Program-made: the position numbers and the translations under genes
Assembly (NCBI GenBank): GCA_031388585.1
Contig: JANMRU010000505.1
Coordinates: 1-13,225, forward strand
Direction: 5' to 3'
Origin: PCC-6802 sp031388585
Lineage (GTDB): Bacteria; Cyanobacteriota; Cyanobacteriia; Pseudanabaenales; Pseudanabaenaceae
DNA: 13,225 bases
Notes under the pieces: model-generated
The model's input: the letters and a program-made list of their open reading frames with translations, nothing else
Told to the model about the DNA's origin: nothing
The model's database searches: none
Part shown: in pieces, positions 6,785 to 13,225 of the stretch
Layout of the letters: each line of letters opens with the position of its first letter
Numbering within the stretch: position 1 is the stretch's first letter

Positions 6785-6876
6785 TTGAGTATGTGACTAT
6801 AACTCTAGCCTTTACTAAAACTTGCCAGCTAATCCTACTGATAGGTCATGGCAAGTAACTGAAGAATATTAATTTT

Positions 6877-7584
6877 ATGCAACCAAGCTTTGTGAAATCC
6901 AACTTTTTGGGACTAGCGTTTGTAGCGATCGCCATTTCTAGTGGAACGCTATCCGGTTGTTTTAGTGCATCCTCAAACCCATCCTCTGACCCAACGTCTA
7001 TGAGTCAGAAGCCCAGCATAAAAAAACCTGAACCTAATCCTATGGGCAAGATGGATCATGGCAACATGTCCAATCTGTCAATGGATTTGGGGCCAGCAGA
7101 TGCTAGCTACGATTTACGGTTTCTTGATGGCATGACACCTCATCATCAGGGAGCTGTAGTAATGGCAAAAGAAGCCGCTCAGAAGTCTAAACGTCCAGAG
7201 ATTCTGAAGTTGGCGAGCAATATTATCAAAGCTCAAGAAACAGAAATTGCCCAAATACAGAAATGGCGGCAAGCCTGGTATCCTAAAGCTGGTAGCACTC
7301 CTATGGCATATAGTACTGAGATGGGACACACAATGGCAATGACCCCAGAGCAAATGAAAGGCATGATGATGTCAGGCGATTTAGGTGAGGCGGATAAGGA
7401 GTTTGACCTGCGCTTTATCAATGCCATGATTCCGCATCATGAGGGAGCTTTAGTCATGGCGACCGATGCATTGAAAAAATCTCAGCGCCCCGAAATCAAG
7501 CAACTGGCGCAAGCTATTCTTACTTCGCAGCAGGCTGAAATTCAGCAAATGAAGCAGTGGCGGCAAGCCTGGTACAAAAAGTAA
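6877..7584 (+). CDS. copM: DUF305 lipoprotein, CopM-like, tandem domain
   Basis: A 235-residue lipoprotein, probably a periplasmic copper-binding protein. The signal peptide ends in LSGC (Cys28), a good lipobox. A polar linker carries a His/Met patch (MGKMDHGNM, 56-64). Two DUF305 repeats follow: about 76-136 (FLDGMTPHHQGAVVMA, His 89-90) and about 174-235 (FINAMIPHHEGALVMA, His 187-188), each ending W-R-Q-A-W-Y. The linker between them is Met-rich (YSTEMGHTMAM; MKGMMM). It is a paralogue of the protein at 2120-2806 but is lipid-anchored and better conserved between its two halves. In Synechocystis a DUF305 gene (copM) precedes copR-copS; here a CopR-type gene also follows, which is the basis for the symbol. 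The ATG has no clear Shine-Dalgarno. Confidence 0.88.
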   Translation: MQPSFVKSNFLGLAFVAIAISSGTLSGCFSASSNPSSDPTSMSQKPSIKKPEPNPMGKMDHGNMSNLSMDLGPADASYDLRFLDGMTPHHQGAVVMAKEAAQKSKRPEILKLASNIIKAQETEIAQIQKWRQAWYPKAGSTPMAYSTEMGHTMAMTPEQMKGMMMSGDLGEADKEFDLRFINAMIPHHEGALVMATDALKKSQRPEIKQLAQAILTSQQAEIQQMKQWRQAWYKK

Positions 7585-7640
7585 CTTTGCAGAAGTCTAG
7601 CCAACAGATCTGGAGCATTACCCACAAAAAACAGGTCGCA

Positions 7641-7653
7641 GGGGCGTAGCCCC
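7641..7653. repeat. GC-rich short hairpin after the DUF305 lipoprotein gene
   Basis: GGGGC (7641-7645), a GTA loop, then GCCCC (7649-7653): a perfect 5-bp stem 57 bp after the DUF305 stop. The following bases include GTTTT but no real T-run. It may attenuate read-through into the response regulator gene, or be a remnant of a dispersed cyanobacterial hairpin repeat. Confidence 0.35.
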
Positions 7654-7720
7654 CACATGGGTTTTAATCATCTTATCCGTGGTGGTTTTGATTGCAATTG
7701 GCTGTAGTATCCAATGTAGA

Positions 7721-7740
7721 AATACTTTAAGAAAAGTATT
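7721..7740. repeat. Perfect inverted repeat just before the response regulator start
   Basis: AATACTTT (7721-7728), AAGA, AAAGTATT (7733-7740): an 8-bp perfect inverted repeat ending 11 bp before ATG 7752. It occupies the ribosome-binding region, and no Shine-Dalgarno is visible there. It could be an operator or an RNA hairpin that limits translation of the regulator. Confidence 0.5.
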
Positions 7741-7751
7741 ATGCATCCACT

Positions 7752-8444
7752 ATGAAAATTCTTTTAGTTGAAGATGAGCTAGACCTGGGAAGGCTAATTC
7801 AACGCAGCTTAAACCAGGAGAAATATATTGTTGACTGGCTCCAAGACGGCGATCGCGCTTGGCAATATCTTGAAAATCAGTCCACTCAGTATACGATCGC
7901 GATCTTTGACTGGCTATTACCTGGTTTATCGGGAATCGAACTATGTCAACGCCTACGCGCACAGGCTAATCCATTGCCTGTGCTGATGCTAACAGCTAAA
8001 GATCGAATGGAAGATAAGATCGCGGGACTAGATGCCGGCGCGGATGACTATTTGGTAAAACCGTTTAAAATTGCCGAACTATTAGCCAGACTGAGAGCAT
8101 TACAGCGGCGATCGCCACAGATGCAACCACAGCAATTACAGGTTGGCGGTCTAGTTCTAGACTTTGCTACTTCTAAAGTCTTGCTGCATGACAAGGATCG
8201 ACAACAAGAGCTTTTCCTGACGAATAAAGAATTTCAGCTTCTCGAATATTTTATGCAGCATCCCAATCAGATTCTGAGCCGCGATCGCCTGATGAATCAA
8301 CTTTGGGAAATCGATGCCGAACCAATTAGTAATGTCGTCGCCGCTCAAGTGCGTTTATTGCGGCGTAAGCTAGGAGAATATGATTATGACAAACTAATTG
8401 AAACTATCCCAGGTATGGGCTACCGTCTCAATTTGCCGCCATGA
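7752..8444 (+). CDS. copR: OmpR-family response regulator, CopR/RppA-like
   Basis: A DNA-binding response regulator of 230 residues. The receiver domain (about 1-118) has the acidic pair E7/D8, phospho-acceptor D53 in FDWLLPGLSG, T81 in LMLTAKD and K103 in DDYLVKPF. A winged-helix OmpR/PhoB output domain (about 127-228) contains LTNKEFQLLEYFMQHPNQILSRDRLMNQLW and ends IETIPGMGYRLN. The receiver wording is typical of the cyanobacterial CopR and RppA/NrsR group, which governs copper or nickel resistance. Proximity to DUF305 genes and TTTCAT repeats favours the copper role; nickel or redox sensing cannot be excluded. No histidine kinase follows: the next gene, of the ArsR family, starts 33 nt later. 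An inverted repeat sits immediately upstream. Confidence 0.92.
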   Translation: MKILLVEDELDLGRLIQRSLNQEKYIVDWLQDGDRAWQYLENQSTQYTIAIFDWLLPGLSGIELCQRLRAQANPLPVLMLTAKDRMEDKIAGLDAGADDYLVKPFKIAELLARLRALQRRSPQMQPQQLQVGGLVLDFATSKVLLHDKDRQQELFLTNKEFQLLEYFMQHPNQILSRDRLMNQLWEIDAEPISNVVAAQVRLLRRKLGEYDYDKLIETIPGMGYRLNLPP

Positions 8445-8468
8445 ATCATTGATCTACAGATTTCGTGT

Positions 8469-8475
8469 AAGGTGA
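8469..8475 (+). promoter_or_regulatory. Ribosome-binding site that sets the ArsR start
   Basis: AAGGTGA at 8469-8475 pairs with the 16S 3' end and lies just before ATG 8478. It overlaps the alternative GTG (8472), which is thus part of the ribosome-binding site and not the start codon. Confidence 0.6.
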
Positions 8476-8477
8476 GA

Positions 8478-8912
8478 ATGAATATCACTGCCAATGCACA
8501 AGACAACCAACGCCCAGCTATGAAAAAAATCGAGCAGCGCCACCCAGCAAGTTCGGACATACCTAAATGTGAGACACACATGGTGCATTTGGATAGCGTG
8601 CGGCAGGGTAAGCAACAGGTCTTGCCAATGGCAAAAGCACAGCAGATGTCTGACTTTTTTGGAGTCTTAGCTGACCCTAATCGTCTGAGGCTACTATCCA
8701 TTCTGGTTGATGCCGAAATGTGTGTCTGCGATCTAGCCGCTGTCCTGGAGATGACCGAATCCGCAGTGTCACACCAGCTACGCACACTCAGATCGATGAA
8801 TCTGGTCAAATATCGCCGCGATGGTCGTAATATTTACTACAGCCTTGCCGATAATCATGTTGTCAATCTCTACCATGAAGTTGCAGAACATTTAGGTGAG
8901 ACAGAAAGTTAA
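8478..8912 (+). CDS. ArsR/SmtB-family zinc/cadmium-sensing repressor
   Basis: A metal-released transcriptional repressor of 144 residues. The winged helix has the recognition segment TESAVSHQLRTLRSMNLVKYRRDGRNIYYSL (93-123). The SmtB-type alpha5 zinc site is fully present with the right spacing: D125, H127, H138 and E141. The alpha3N motif is CVCD (C82, C84, D85), and the N-terminal extension supplies C31 and H34 as possible partners. Having both sites is the pattern of SmtB, ZiaR and BxmR. The gene lies upstream of, and in the same direction as, a Zn/Cd P-type ATPase, with an AT-rich inverted repeat between them that fits as its operator. It starts 33 nt after the response regulator stop. 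Zn(II) or Cd(II) is the likely inducer; the Cys-rich alpha3N site could also admit Cu(I), as in BxmR. Confidence 0.92.
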   Translation: MNITANAQDNQRPAMKKIEQRHPASSDIPKCETHMVHLDSVRQGKQQVLPMAKAQQMSDFFGVLADPNRLRLLSILVDAEMCVCDLAAVLEMTESAVSHQLRTLRSMNLVKYRRDGRNIYYSLADNHVVNLYHEVAEHLGETES

Positions 8913-8966
8913 CTGCGGTGTAGCATAACCAGTCAGCAAACATCGACAAATTCTGGACATCGTGGC

Positions 8967-8994
8967 AATATATGAATAGTCCCTCATATATTCA
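8967..8994. promoter_or_regulatory. Putative ArsR/SmtB operator before the Zn/Cd ATPase
   Basis: AATATATGA (8967-8975) and TCATATATT (8984-8992) form a perfect 9-bp inverted repeat with an 8-nt spacer. An overlapping pairing is TGAATA (8973-8978) with TATTCA (8989-8994). AT-rich repeats containing TGAA/TTCA are typical SmtB/ZiaR operators. It ends only 5 bp before ATG 9000, so a bound repressor would cover the start region and the transcript leader must be very short or start further upstream. Confidence 0.65.
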
Positions 8995-8999
8995 GTAAT

Positions 9000-10985
9000 A
9001 TGTCCAAACATAGTGAATGTTGCAGTCATGATGATGACAAGCAGGAGCATCAGGAGAGTCCCGAACACGATCGCAAAGATGGTCATGACCACGAACATGA
9101 GCATGAGCATAGTCACGGCGAAGGTGGATTTGACCTGAGAGCAGAACTGGCTCCTGTAGTATTAGTGGTTGGACAGTTTGCTATAGGGACAGCGTTTGAA
9201 GAAACCCTGCACAATACACCTTTTTCGATCGCTGAATATGCCATCTTTATCTCTGCCTATCTCATCGCTGGGTGGAATGTGTTGATGATTGCTGGGCGCA
9301 ATATTCTCAAAGGGAGATGGTTTGACGAAAACTTTTTGATGACGATTGCCACATTGGGCGCGATCGCCATTCACAAACTGCCGGAAGCGGTTGGTGTGAT
9401 GTTGTTCTACAAAATTGGTGAATTGTTTCAAGACTATGCGGTGGGAAACTCGCGGCGATCGATTAAAGCCGTTTTAGAAGCTCGTCCCGACTATGCCAAC
9501 CTTAAAGTGAATGGTGTAGTTACAAAGACTTCTCCTGATCAAGTCAAAATCGGCGACATCATCACCGTCACAGCAGGGGAGAAGATTCCCCTTGATGGCA
9601 CAGTAATTGTCGGAACTTCCCAAATAGATACTTCAGCACTCACAGGCGAATCCGTACCACGTTCAGTGAAAGTAGGTGATGTAGCACTAGCAGGAATGAT
9701 CAATAAAACTGGGATTTTGGATATTCAAGTTACCAAATTATTTGGAGAATCCTCCATCGCCAAAATTCTTGACTTAGTGGAAAATGCCAGCAGCAAAAAG
9801 GCAGAGACAGAGAAATTTATCACCAAGTTTGCCAAGATTTATACACCGATTGTGGTGTTTGTCTCGCTGGCGATCGCACTGATTCCGCCTCTAGTTATTC
9901 CCAACGCGACCTCTGTTGAATGGGTATATCGAGCGCTAGTGATTCTGGTGATTTCCTGTCCTTGTGGCTTGGTCATTAGTATTCCCTTGGGATATTTTGG
10001 GGGGATTGGCGGAGCTGCCAAAAGGGGTATTTTAATCAAAGGTTCGACATTCTTAGATGTATTGAACGATGTGAAAACTGTTGTTTCCGATAAGACAGGA
10101 ACTCTGACGAAGGGAACCTTTCACGTCACTCAGATTGTAACTGAGAATGGATTTAGCCAAGATGAATTATTATCTATTGCTGGTCACATCGAAGCGCAGT
10201 CTACCCATCCAATCGCTCAATCGATTAAAGAAGCATACAAAGGAGAATTAGATTTAAGCAAAGTTACTAATTACGAAGAAATTGCTGGACATGGCATTCA
10301 GGCGATGGTAGGCAATCGCCTTGTGATTGCTGGGAATGATCGCCTCCTTCATCGCGAGAATATTGCTCACGATACTTGTAAAGTCTCTGGTAGCGTGGTG
10401 CATCTAGCAATAGATGCCCAATACGCAGGTTACATCATTGCTGCTGATGAAATTAAAGATGATTCCATAAAAGCGATCCAAGATCTGCGCCAGATCGGTA
10501 TCAAGCAAGTGATTATGCTCTCTGGTGATAACCAAGGTGTAGTTGCTGATATCGCTAGTCGGTTAGGACTAAATTCCTATGTGGCTGAGCTGTTGCCAGA
10601 AGAGAAAGTCAATGCTTTCGAGCAGATTCTCAGTAAATCAGGCAAAAAAGAAAAAGTCATCTATGTTGGTGATGGCATTAATGATGCGCCTGTACTAGCA
10701 AGAGCAGATGTCGGTATTGCTATGGGTGGTTTGGGTTCCGATGCGGCGATCGAGACCGCAGACGTGGTGATTATGAATGATTCGCCTGCCAAGATTGTTG
10801 AGGCGATTCAAATTGCGCGTAAGACTCACAGTATTGTCTGGCAAAATATAATTTTTGCGTTGTCTATCAAGGCAGTATTTCTTGTGCTTGGAGCTTTTGG
10901 CGTGGCAACTATGTGGGAAGCTGTTTTTGCGGATGTGGGTGTAGCTTTAGCCGTGATCGCAAATGCAACAAGAGTCCTAAAATAA
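9000..10985 (+). CDS. P1B-2 type Zn/Cd-exporting ATPase with His-rich N-terminus
   Basis: A cytoplasmic-membrane ATPase of 661 residues that exports Zn(II), Cd(II) or Pb(II). The N-terminus lacks an HMA CxxC domain. In its place is a charged tail with CC at 7-8 and alternating His/Asp/Glu (HDHEHEHEHSH, about 29-39), a plausible zinc buffer or sensor. Helices begin near residue 52. Motifs are TGES (215-218), CPCGL in the ion-path helix (320-324), DKTGT with phospho-acceptor D364, THP (402-404), SGDN (508-511) and GDGIND (557-562). K624 and D645 in the last two helices match the Lys and Asp that mark the P1B-2 class (ZntA, CadA, ZiaA). There is no clear Shine-Dalgarno. Expression is probably controlled by the ArsR protein through the inverted repeat just upstream. 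The CadD-type gene follows 41 nt later. Confidence 0.94.
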   Translation: MSKHSECCSHDDDKQEHQESPEHDRKDGHDHEHEHEHSHGEGGFDLRAELAPVVLVVGQFAIGTAFEETLHNTPFSIAEYAIFISAYLIAGWNVLMIAGRNILKGRWFDENFLMTIATLGAIAIHKLPEAVGVMLFYKIGELFQDYAVGNSRRSIKAVLEARPDYANLKVNGVVTKTSPDQVKIGDIITVTAGEKIPLDGTVIVGTSQIDTSALTGESVPRSVKVGDVALAGMINKTGILDIQVTKLFGESSIAKILDLVENASSKKAETEKFITKFAKIYTPIVVFVSLAIALIPPLVIPNATSVEWVYRALVILVISCPCGLVISIPLGYFGGIGGAAKRGILIKGSTFLDVLNDVKTVVSDKTGTLTKGTFHVTQIVTENGFSQDELLSIAGHIEAQSTHPIAQSIKEAYKGELDLSKVTNYEEIAGHGIQAMVGNRLVIAGNDRLLHRENIAHDTCKVSGSVVHLAIDAQYAGYIIAADEIKDDSIKAIQDLRQIGIKQVIMLSGDNQGVVADIASRLGLNSYVAELLPEEKVNAFEQILSKSGKKEKVIYVGDGINDAPVLARADVGIAMGGLGSDAAIETADVVIMNDSPAKIVEAIQIARKTHSIVWQNIIFALSIKAVFLVLGAFGVATMWEAVFADVGVALAVIANATRVLK

Positions 10986-11026
10986 GTTTGAGTGGCGATC
11001 GACAGATGAATTTTAGGATTTTATAG

Positions 11027-11656
11027 ATGCGTTGGTGGTTAGAAAAGTTATCAGTGGCGATGGTCTGCTTTGCCGCAACCAATATTGATGACATCATTGT
11101 TTTAATCATTTTCTTTGGGCAGACTAATGCAGATTTTCGCCCTAGGCACATCCTAATTGGCCAATATCTCGGGTTTAGCATGGTGATTATAGCCTGCTTG
11201 CCCAGTTTCTTTGGCGGCTTAATTATCCCGAAAATATGGATTGGCTTACTAGGGTTTCTCCCGATTGCAATTGGGGTGAACCATCTGCTCGCATTCAAGC
11301 ATCAAGAACCAGATATTAAGGCTATTACTACTGATTTTCGCCATTCTCAAACAACTATGTTGGCTCAGATTTTCAAAGTTGCTGCTGTTACCTTTGCCAA
11401 TGGTGGCGATAATATTGGGGTTTATGTACCCTTGTTTGCTAGCAGTGACTTAGCAAGTCTAATTGCAACTCTTTGTATATTCATGATTGGGATTGCTGTG
11501 TGGTGTTACATAGCCTATCTACTGACTCGAAAACTCGCGATCGCTTGTTTGCTAACTAGCTATGGTCACCGAGTTATGCCATTTGTGCTAATCAGTTTAG
11601 GTATTTACATCATCGTTGAAAGCGAAACCTATCGCTTAATTACTCAAATTTTCTAA
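11027..11656 (+). CDS. CadD-family cadmium resistance transporter
   Basis: A 209-residue integral membrane protein of the CadD family (LysE-like superfamily), thought to confer cadmium resistance. It has about six hydrophobic segments. The first carries the family signature FAATNIDDIIVLIIFFGQ (15-32), and a related segment, TFANGGDNIGVYVPLF (122-137), opens the second half. The two Asp-containing motifs suggest the usual internal duplication with acidic residues lining the cation path. It lies 41 nt after the Zn/Cd ATPase gene and 18 nt before the VKOR gene, so the three probably form one Zn/Cd-inducible transcript. Substrate preference (Cd versus Zn) cannot be read from sequence. Confidence 0.88.
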   Translation: MRWWLEKLSVAMVCFAATNIDDIIVLIIFFGQTNADFRPRHILIGQYLGFSMVIIACLPSFFGGLIIPKIWIGLLGFLPIAIGVNHLLAFKHQEPDIKAITTDFRHSQTTMLAQIFKVAAVTFANGGDNIGVYVPLFASSDLASLIATLCIFMIGIAVWCYIAYLLTRKLAIACLLTSYGHRVMPFVLISLGIYIIVESETYRLITQIF

Positions 11657-11674
11657 TCTATAAGAATTAAAATC

Positions 11675-12289
11675 ATGAACGAAAACACCCCTGAAGAACC
11701 AATTTCATCTACCAGTCAAAAAGTGAAAGAACTTCGCAAGCGGCAGCGATCGCAAACTTGGCTACAGCGTTATTCTCGTCCAATTATGGCTGGGATATCG
11801 GCTCTGGGCTTAGTGATCACCGCTTATCTCACCTTTGTCAGTTTTTCCCAATCATCGGCAGCTTGCCCAACCAATGCCTGTGATGTCGTGCTTACCTCTC
11901 CCTATGCTAAAGTCTTTGGCTTGCCTCTGTCGCTATTTGGCTCTTTGGGCTATGCCAGTATGATTGCTTTTGCGATCGCGCCTTTGTTAGTTAAGCCAGA
12001 ACAAAAAGAATTTCGTACCAAGCTAGATCACTGGACAGGATTACTACTCTTTATGGGTGGTACTGCCATGATCATATTTAGTGGCTACTTGATTTATCTG
12101 CTGGTTACTGTAATTCAGGCTGCTTGCATTTACTGCATAGCTTCTGCGCTTCTATCCACCAGCTTATTTGTATTCTCCATCATTGGTCGCAAATGGGAAG
12201 ACATCGGCAAATTAGAGTTGTTGGGAAATAAAACTATTTTAGGGAGAGGGTTTCCCCATTCTCCGCCCATTTATGCGACCTCTAGATAG
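11675..12289 (+). CDS. VKOR-family thiol oxidoreductase, truncated by an IS element
   Basis: A membrane enzyme of the vitamin K epoxide reductase family, which in bacteria recycles quinone to drive disulfide formation in exported proteins. Four helices are visible (about 36-57, 83-105, 120-146 and 147-171). Both cysteine pairs are present: loop C64 and C69 in ACPTNAC, and the active-site CIYC (C151/C154). The native frame stops being native at codon 180 (WEDIGKL, base 12214), exactly where the terminal repeat of the IS begins. The last 24 residues are read from IS DNA, out of frame with and opposite to the transposase. Cyanobacterial VKOR proteins usually continue into a fifth helix and a periplasmic thioredoxin-like domain, both absent here. 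The catalytic core might still work with a separate partner, or the gene is dead. It probably shares a transcript with the CadD-type gene. Confidence 0.88.
   Translation: MNENTPEEPISSTSQKVKELRKRQRSQTWLQRYSRPIMAGISALGLVITAYLTFVSFSQSSAACPTNACDVVLTSPYAKVFGLPLSLFGSLGYASMIAFAIAPLLVKPEQKEFRTKLDHWTGLLLFMGGTAMIIFSGYLIYLLVTVIQAACIYCIASALLSTSLFVFSIIGRKWEDIGKLELLGNKTILGRGFPHSPPIYATSR
12215..12230. repeat. Left terminal inverted repeat of the IS
   Basis: GAGTTGTTGGGAAATA. The reverse complement of the right end reads GACCTGTTGGGAAATA, so 14 of 16 bases match and the inner 12 are identical. Confidence 0.8.
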
Positions 12290-13185
12290 AAGTTCCAGAG
12301 ACCTGCAGCTACTAACATCAAGCGGTCATCGAAATCAGTCACACGATTCCTGTAAATTGAAGCTACGGCGTTATATCGCTTAATGCCTGCATGGGCATGT
12401 TCACATTTAACCCGTTGACCACTAAATTCTCGATTTTCCTGCTTCTGTTGCTCTGTCAATTCCTTGCCTCTCGGCTTTTTGTGGGGTAAGTGAATGTTCT
12501 CAAACTCGTTCTGTAGTCCCTGAAACCCTAAATCGCCCTCTACAGGAATTTCCTCTGGAATATAGCTCACCACCTCTTCTTCATCTAATTGCCGTTTATC
12601 ATGAACCCTACCTGCTCTGGCTTTGGTCAGAATAATCACTCGTTTTTCGCGAGTACTGCCAGTGATGTGCTTGCGAGTATGCCGTTTCTTCTTACCTGAG
12701 TAATGTTCTTTCTGTTTATCTGGGTCTTTAGGACGTTGGACTGGACGTTCAGTTCCATCTAAAATCACCGCTTTAACATCAGGAAAACGTTCGAGGAACT
12801 CTTCTATGCTCCGCAACTGACGCTCTGGCAACGCCTGTTTGTACCCCAAGGCCGTCTCTAAAATCGGCAGCAACCGATGCACCCAGTCATGCGCACAGGA
12901 GCGGTCAAACTTAAACAATACACTCAGCAAATCGAAGGTGGGATAGCATTTGCAGTACAGCAAGATGTAAAGCAGCTTCGCTGACATGGTTCGTAAGGTT
13001 GCTTTGCGTCCCCCTCCGCGAGCGCGTTTGCTTTCTCCTGCTTGTTTCACCAGACTTTCCTCGTAGGCTTCTGTAAAACTGGGCAACAGTTCCTCGAACG
13101 CTTTGCGGTTCAGTCCCGTCACCGCTCGCGTCAGGCGATCTTGCTTGAGAATACGTTCCAGATTCAGCATTAGCAAAGATGACAT
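12271..13185 (-). CDS. IS5-family DDE transposase (DDE_Tnp_4 type)
   Basis: A transposase of 304 residues that appears intact. The N-terminal region has a helix-turn-helix of the type found with DDE_Tnp_4 proteins (about 62-105; LLYILLYCKCYPTFDLLSVLF and SCAHDWVHRLLP). The catalytic domain has D143 in VILDGTERPVQRP, D218 in EGDLGFQG and E262 in CEHAHAGIKRYNA, plus the family motif HYSGKKKRHTRK (161-172). The length is normal for single-frame IS5 transposases. The start at 13185 is 38 bp inside the right end of the element; M6 is an alternative. The gene runs toward the truncated VKOR gene. Confidence 0.92.
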   Translation of the reverse strand: MSSLLMLNLERILKQDRLTRAVTGLNRKAFEELLPSFTEAYEESLVKQAGESKRARGGGRKATLRTMSAKLLYILLYCKCYPTFDLLSVLFKFDRSCAHDWVHRLLPILETALGYKQALPERQLRSIEEFLERFPDVKAVILDGTERPVQRPKDPDKQKEHYSGKKKRHTRKHITGSTREKRVIILTKARAGRVHDKRQLDEEEVVSYIPEEIPVEGDLGFQGLQNEFENIHLPHKKPRGKELTEQQKQENREFSGQRVKCEHAHAGIKRYNAVASIYRNRVTDFDDRLMLVAAGLWNFYLEVA

Positions 13186-13207
13186 AAAACTAATTGCTAT
13201 TATCCCC

Positions 13208-13223
13208 TATTTCCCAACAGGTC
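13208..13223. repeat. Right terminal inverted repeat of the IS
   Basis: TATTTCCCAACAGGTC, the inverted partner of 12215-12230. Only the TA at 13224-13225 of the outside flank is inside the window. Confidence 0.8.
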
Positions 13224-13225
13224 TA

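Larger units (their letters stand above)
12215..13223 (-). mobile_element. IS5-like insertion sequence, about 1.0 kb
   Basis: A 1009-bp element bounded by 16-bp imperfect terminal inverted repeats (14 of 16 match), encoding one DDE transposase on the minus strand. TA directly flanks both ends (12213-12214 and 13224-13225), consistent with a 2-bp target duplication, although the right flank ends at the window edge. The element has no GCGATCGC sites, unlike the surrounding DNA, which supports recent arrival from another genome. It interrupts the VKOR gene. Confidence 0.82.

Noticed and set aside
8420..8809. Minus-strand frame of 129 codons
   Set aside because: It is a shadow of the ArsR gene, which has clear ligand and DNA-binding motifs.
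9065..9120. Repetitive CAT/GAGCAT tract, considered as a CRISPR-like or regulatory repeat
   Set aside because: It is simply the coding sequence of the His/Glu-rich ATPase tail.
10909..11298. Minus-strand frame of 129 codons
   Set aside because: It is antisense across the ATPase end and the CadD start; composition is explained by those genes.
118..11980. Dispersed GCGATCGC octamers
   Set aside because: These are HIP1 sites, common throughout cyanobacterial genomes, and not specific to this island; used only as a taxonomic clue.
1..13225. tRNA, rRNA, CRISPR array or phage genes
   Set aside because: No cloverleaf, rRNA-like segment, spaced repeat array or phage protein was recognised in reading both strands by eye.

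Overview
The window is cyanobacterial. It holds roughly twenty copies of the palindrome GCGATCGC (HIP1), which is characteristic of cyanobacterial chromosomes, and a DUF2808 protein, a family found almost only in cyanobacteria. The species cannot be named from this sequence. The content is a heavy-metal resistance island with a copper half (about 1-8444) and a zinc/cadmium half (about 8478-12214), closed on the right by an insertion sequence.

Copper half. A copper-type P1B ATPase with an N-terminal YHS-like domain runs leftward off the window edge (1853 to 1). Divergent from it is a rightward cluster: a DUF305 protein, a 55-residue single-pass membrane protein, an unrecognised four-helix membrane protein, a periplasmic lipoprotein with a duplicated His-containing domain, a TolC-type outer-membrane factor, a DUF2808 exported protein, a second DUF305 protein (a lipoprotein), and an OmpR-family response regulator of the CopR/RppA type. 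Five copies of an 11-bp-period direct repeat, TTTCAT-N5-TTTCAT, lie in the intergenic regions. One points left at the ATPase and four point right at the other transcription units. This is the layout expected of a single response-regulator regulon, and the regulator encoded here is the obvious candidate. No histidine kinase gene is present, although cyanobacterial CopR is normally paired with CopS.

Zinc/cadmium half. An ArsR/SmtB-family repressor keeps both known zinc-site motifs (alpha3N and alpha5). It is followed, across an AT-rich inverted repeat, by a P1B-2 (Zn/Cd) ATPase whose cytoplasmic N-terminus is a His/Asp/Glu-rich tail with no CxxC metal-binding domain. Next come a CadD-family cadmium transporter and a VKOR-family thiol oxidoreductase. 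The VKOR gene is cut after codon 180 by a 1009-bp IS5-like element with 16-bp imperfect terminal inverted repeats and TA on both sides. The cut removes the thioredoxin-like domain that cyanobacterial VKOR proteins usually carry.

How the parts may work together (inference). Copper would be pumped out of the cytoplasm by the ATPase, bound in the periplasm by the DUF305 proteins and the His-rich lipoprotein, and possibly passed across the outer membrane by the TolC-like channel. Zinc and cadmium would be sensed by the ArsR protein and exported by the second ATPase and CadD. The most interesting points are the shared operator set, which ties several unknown proteins to metal stress, the missing kinase, and the IS-truncated VKOR.
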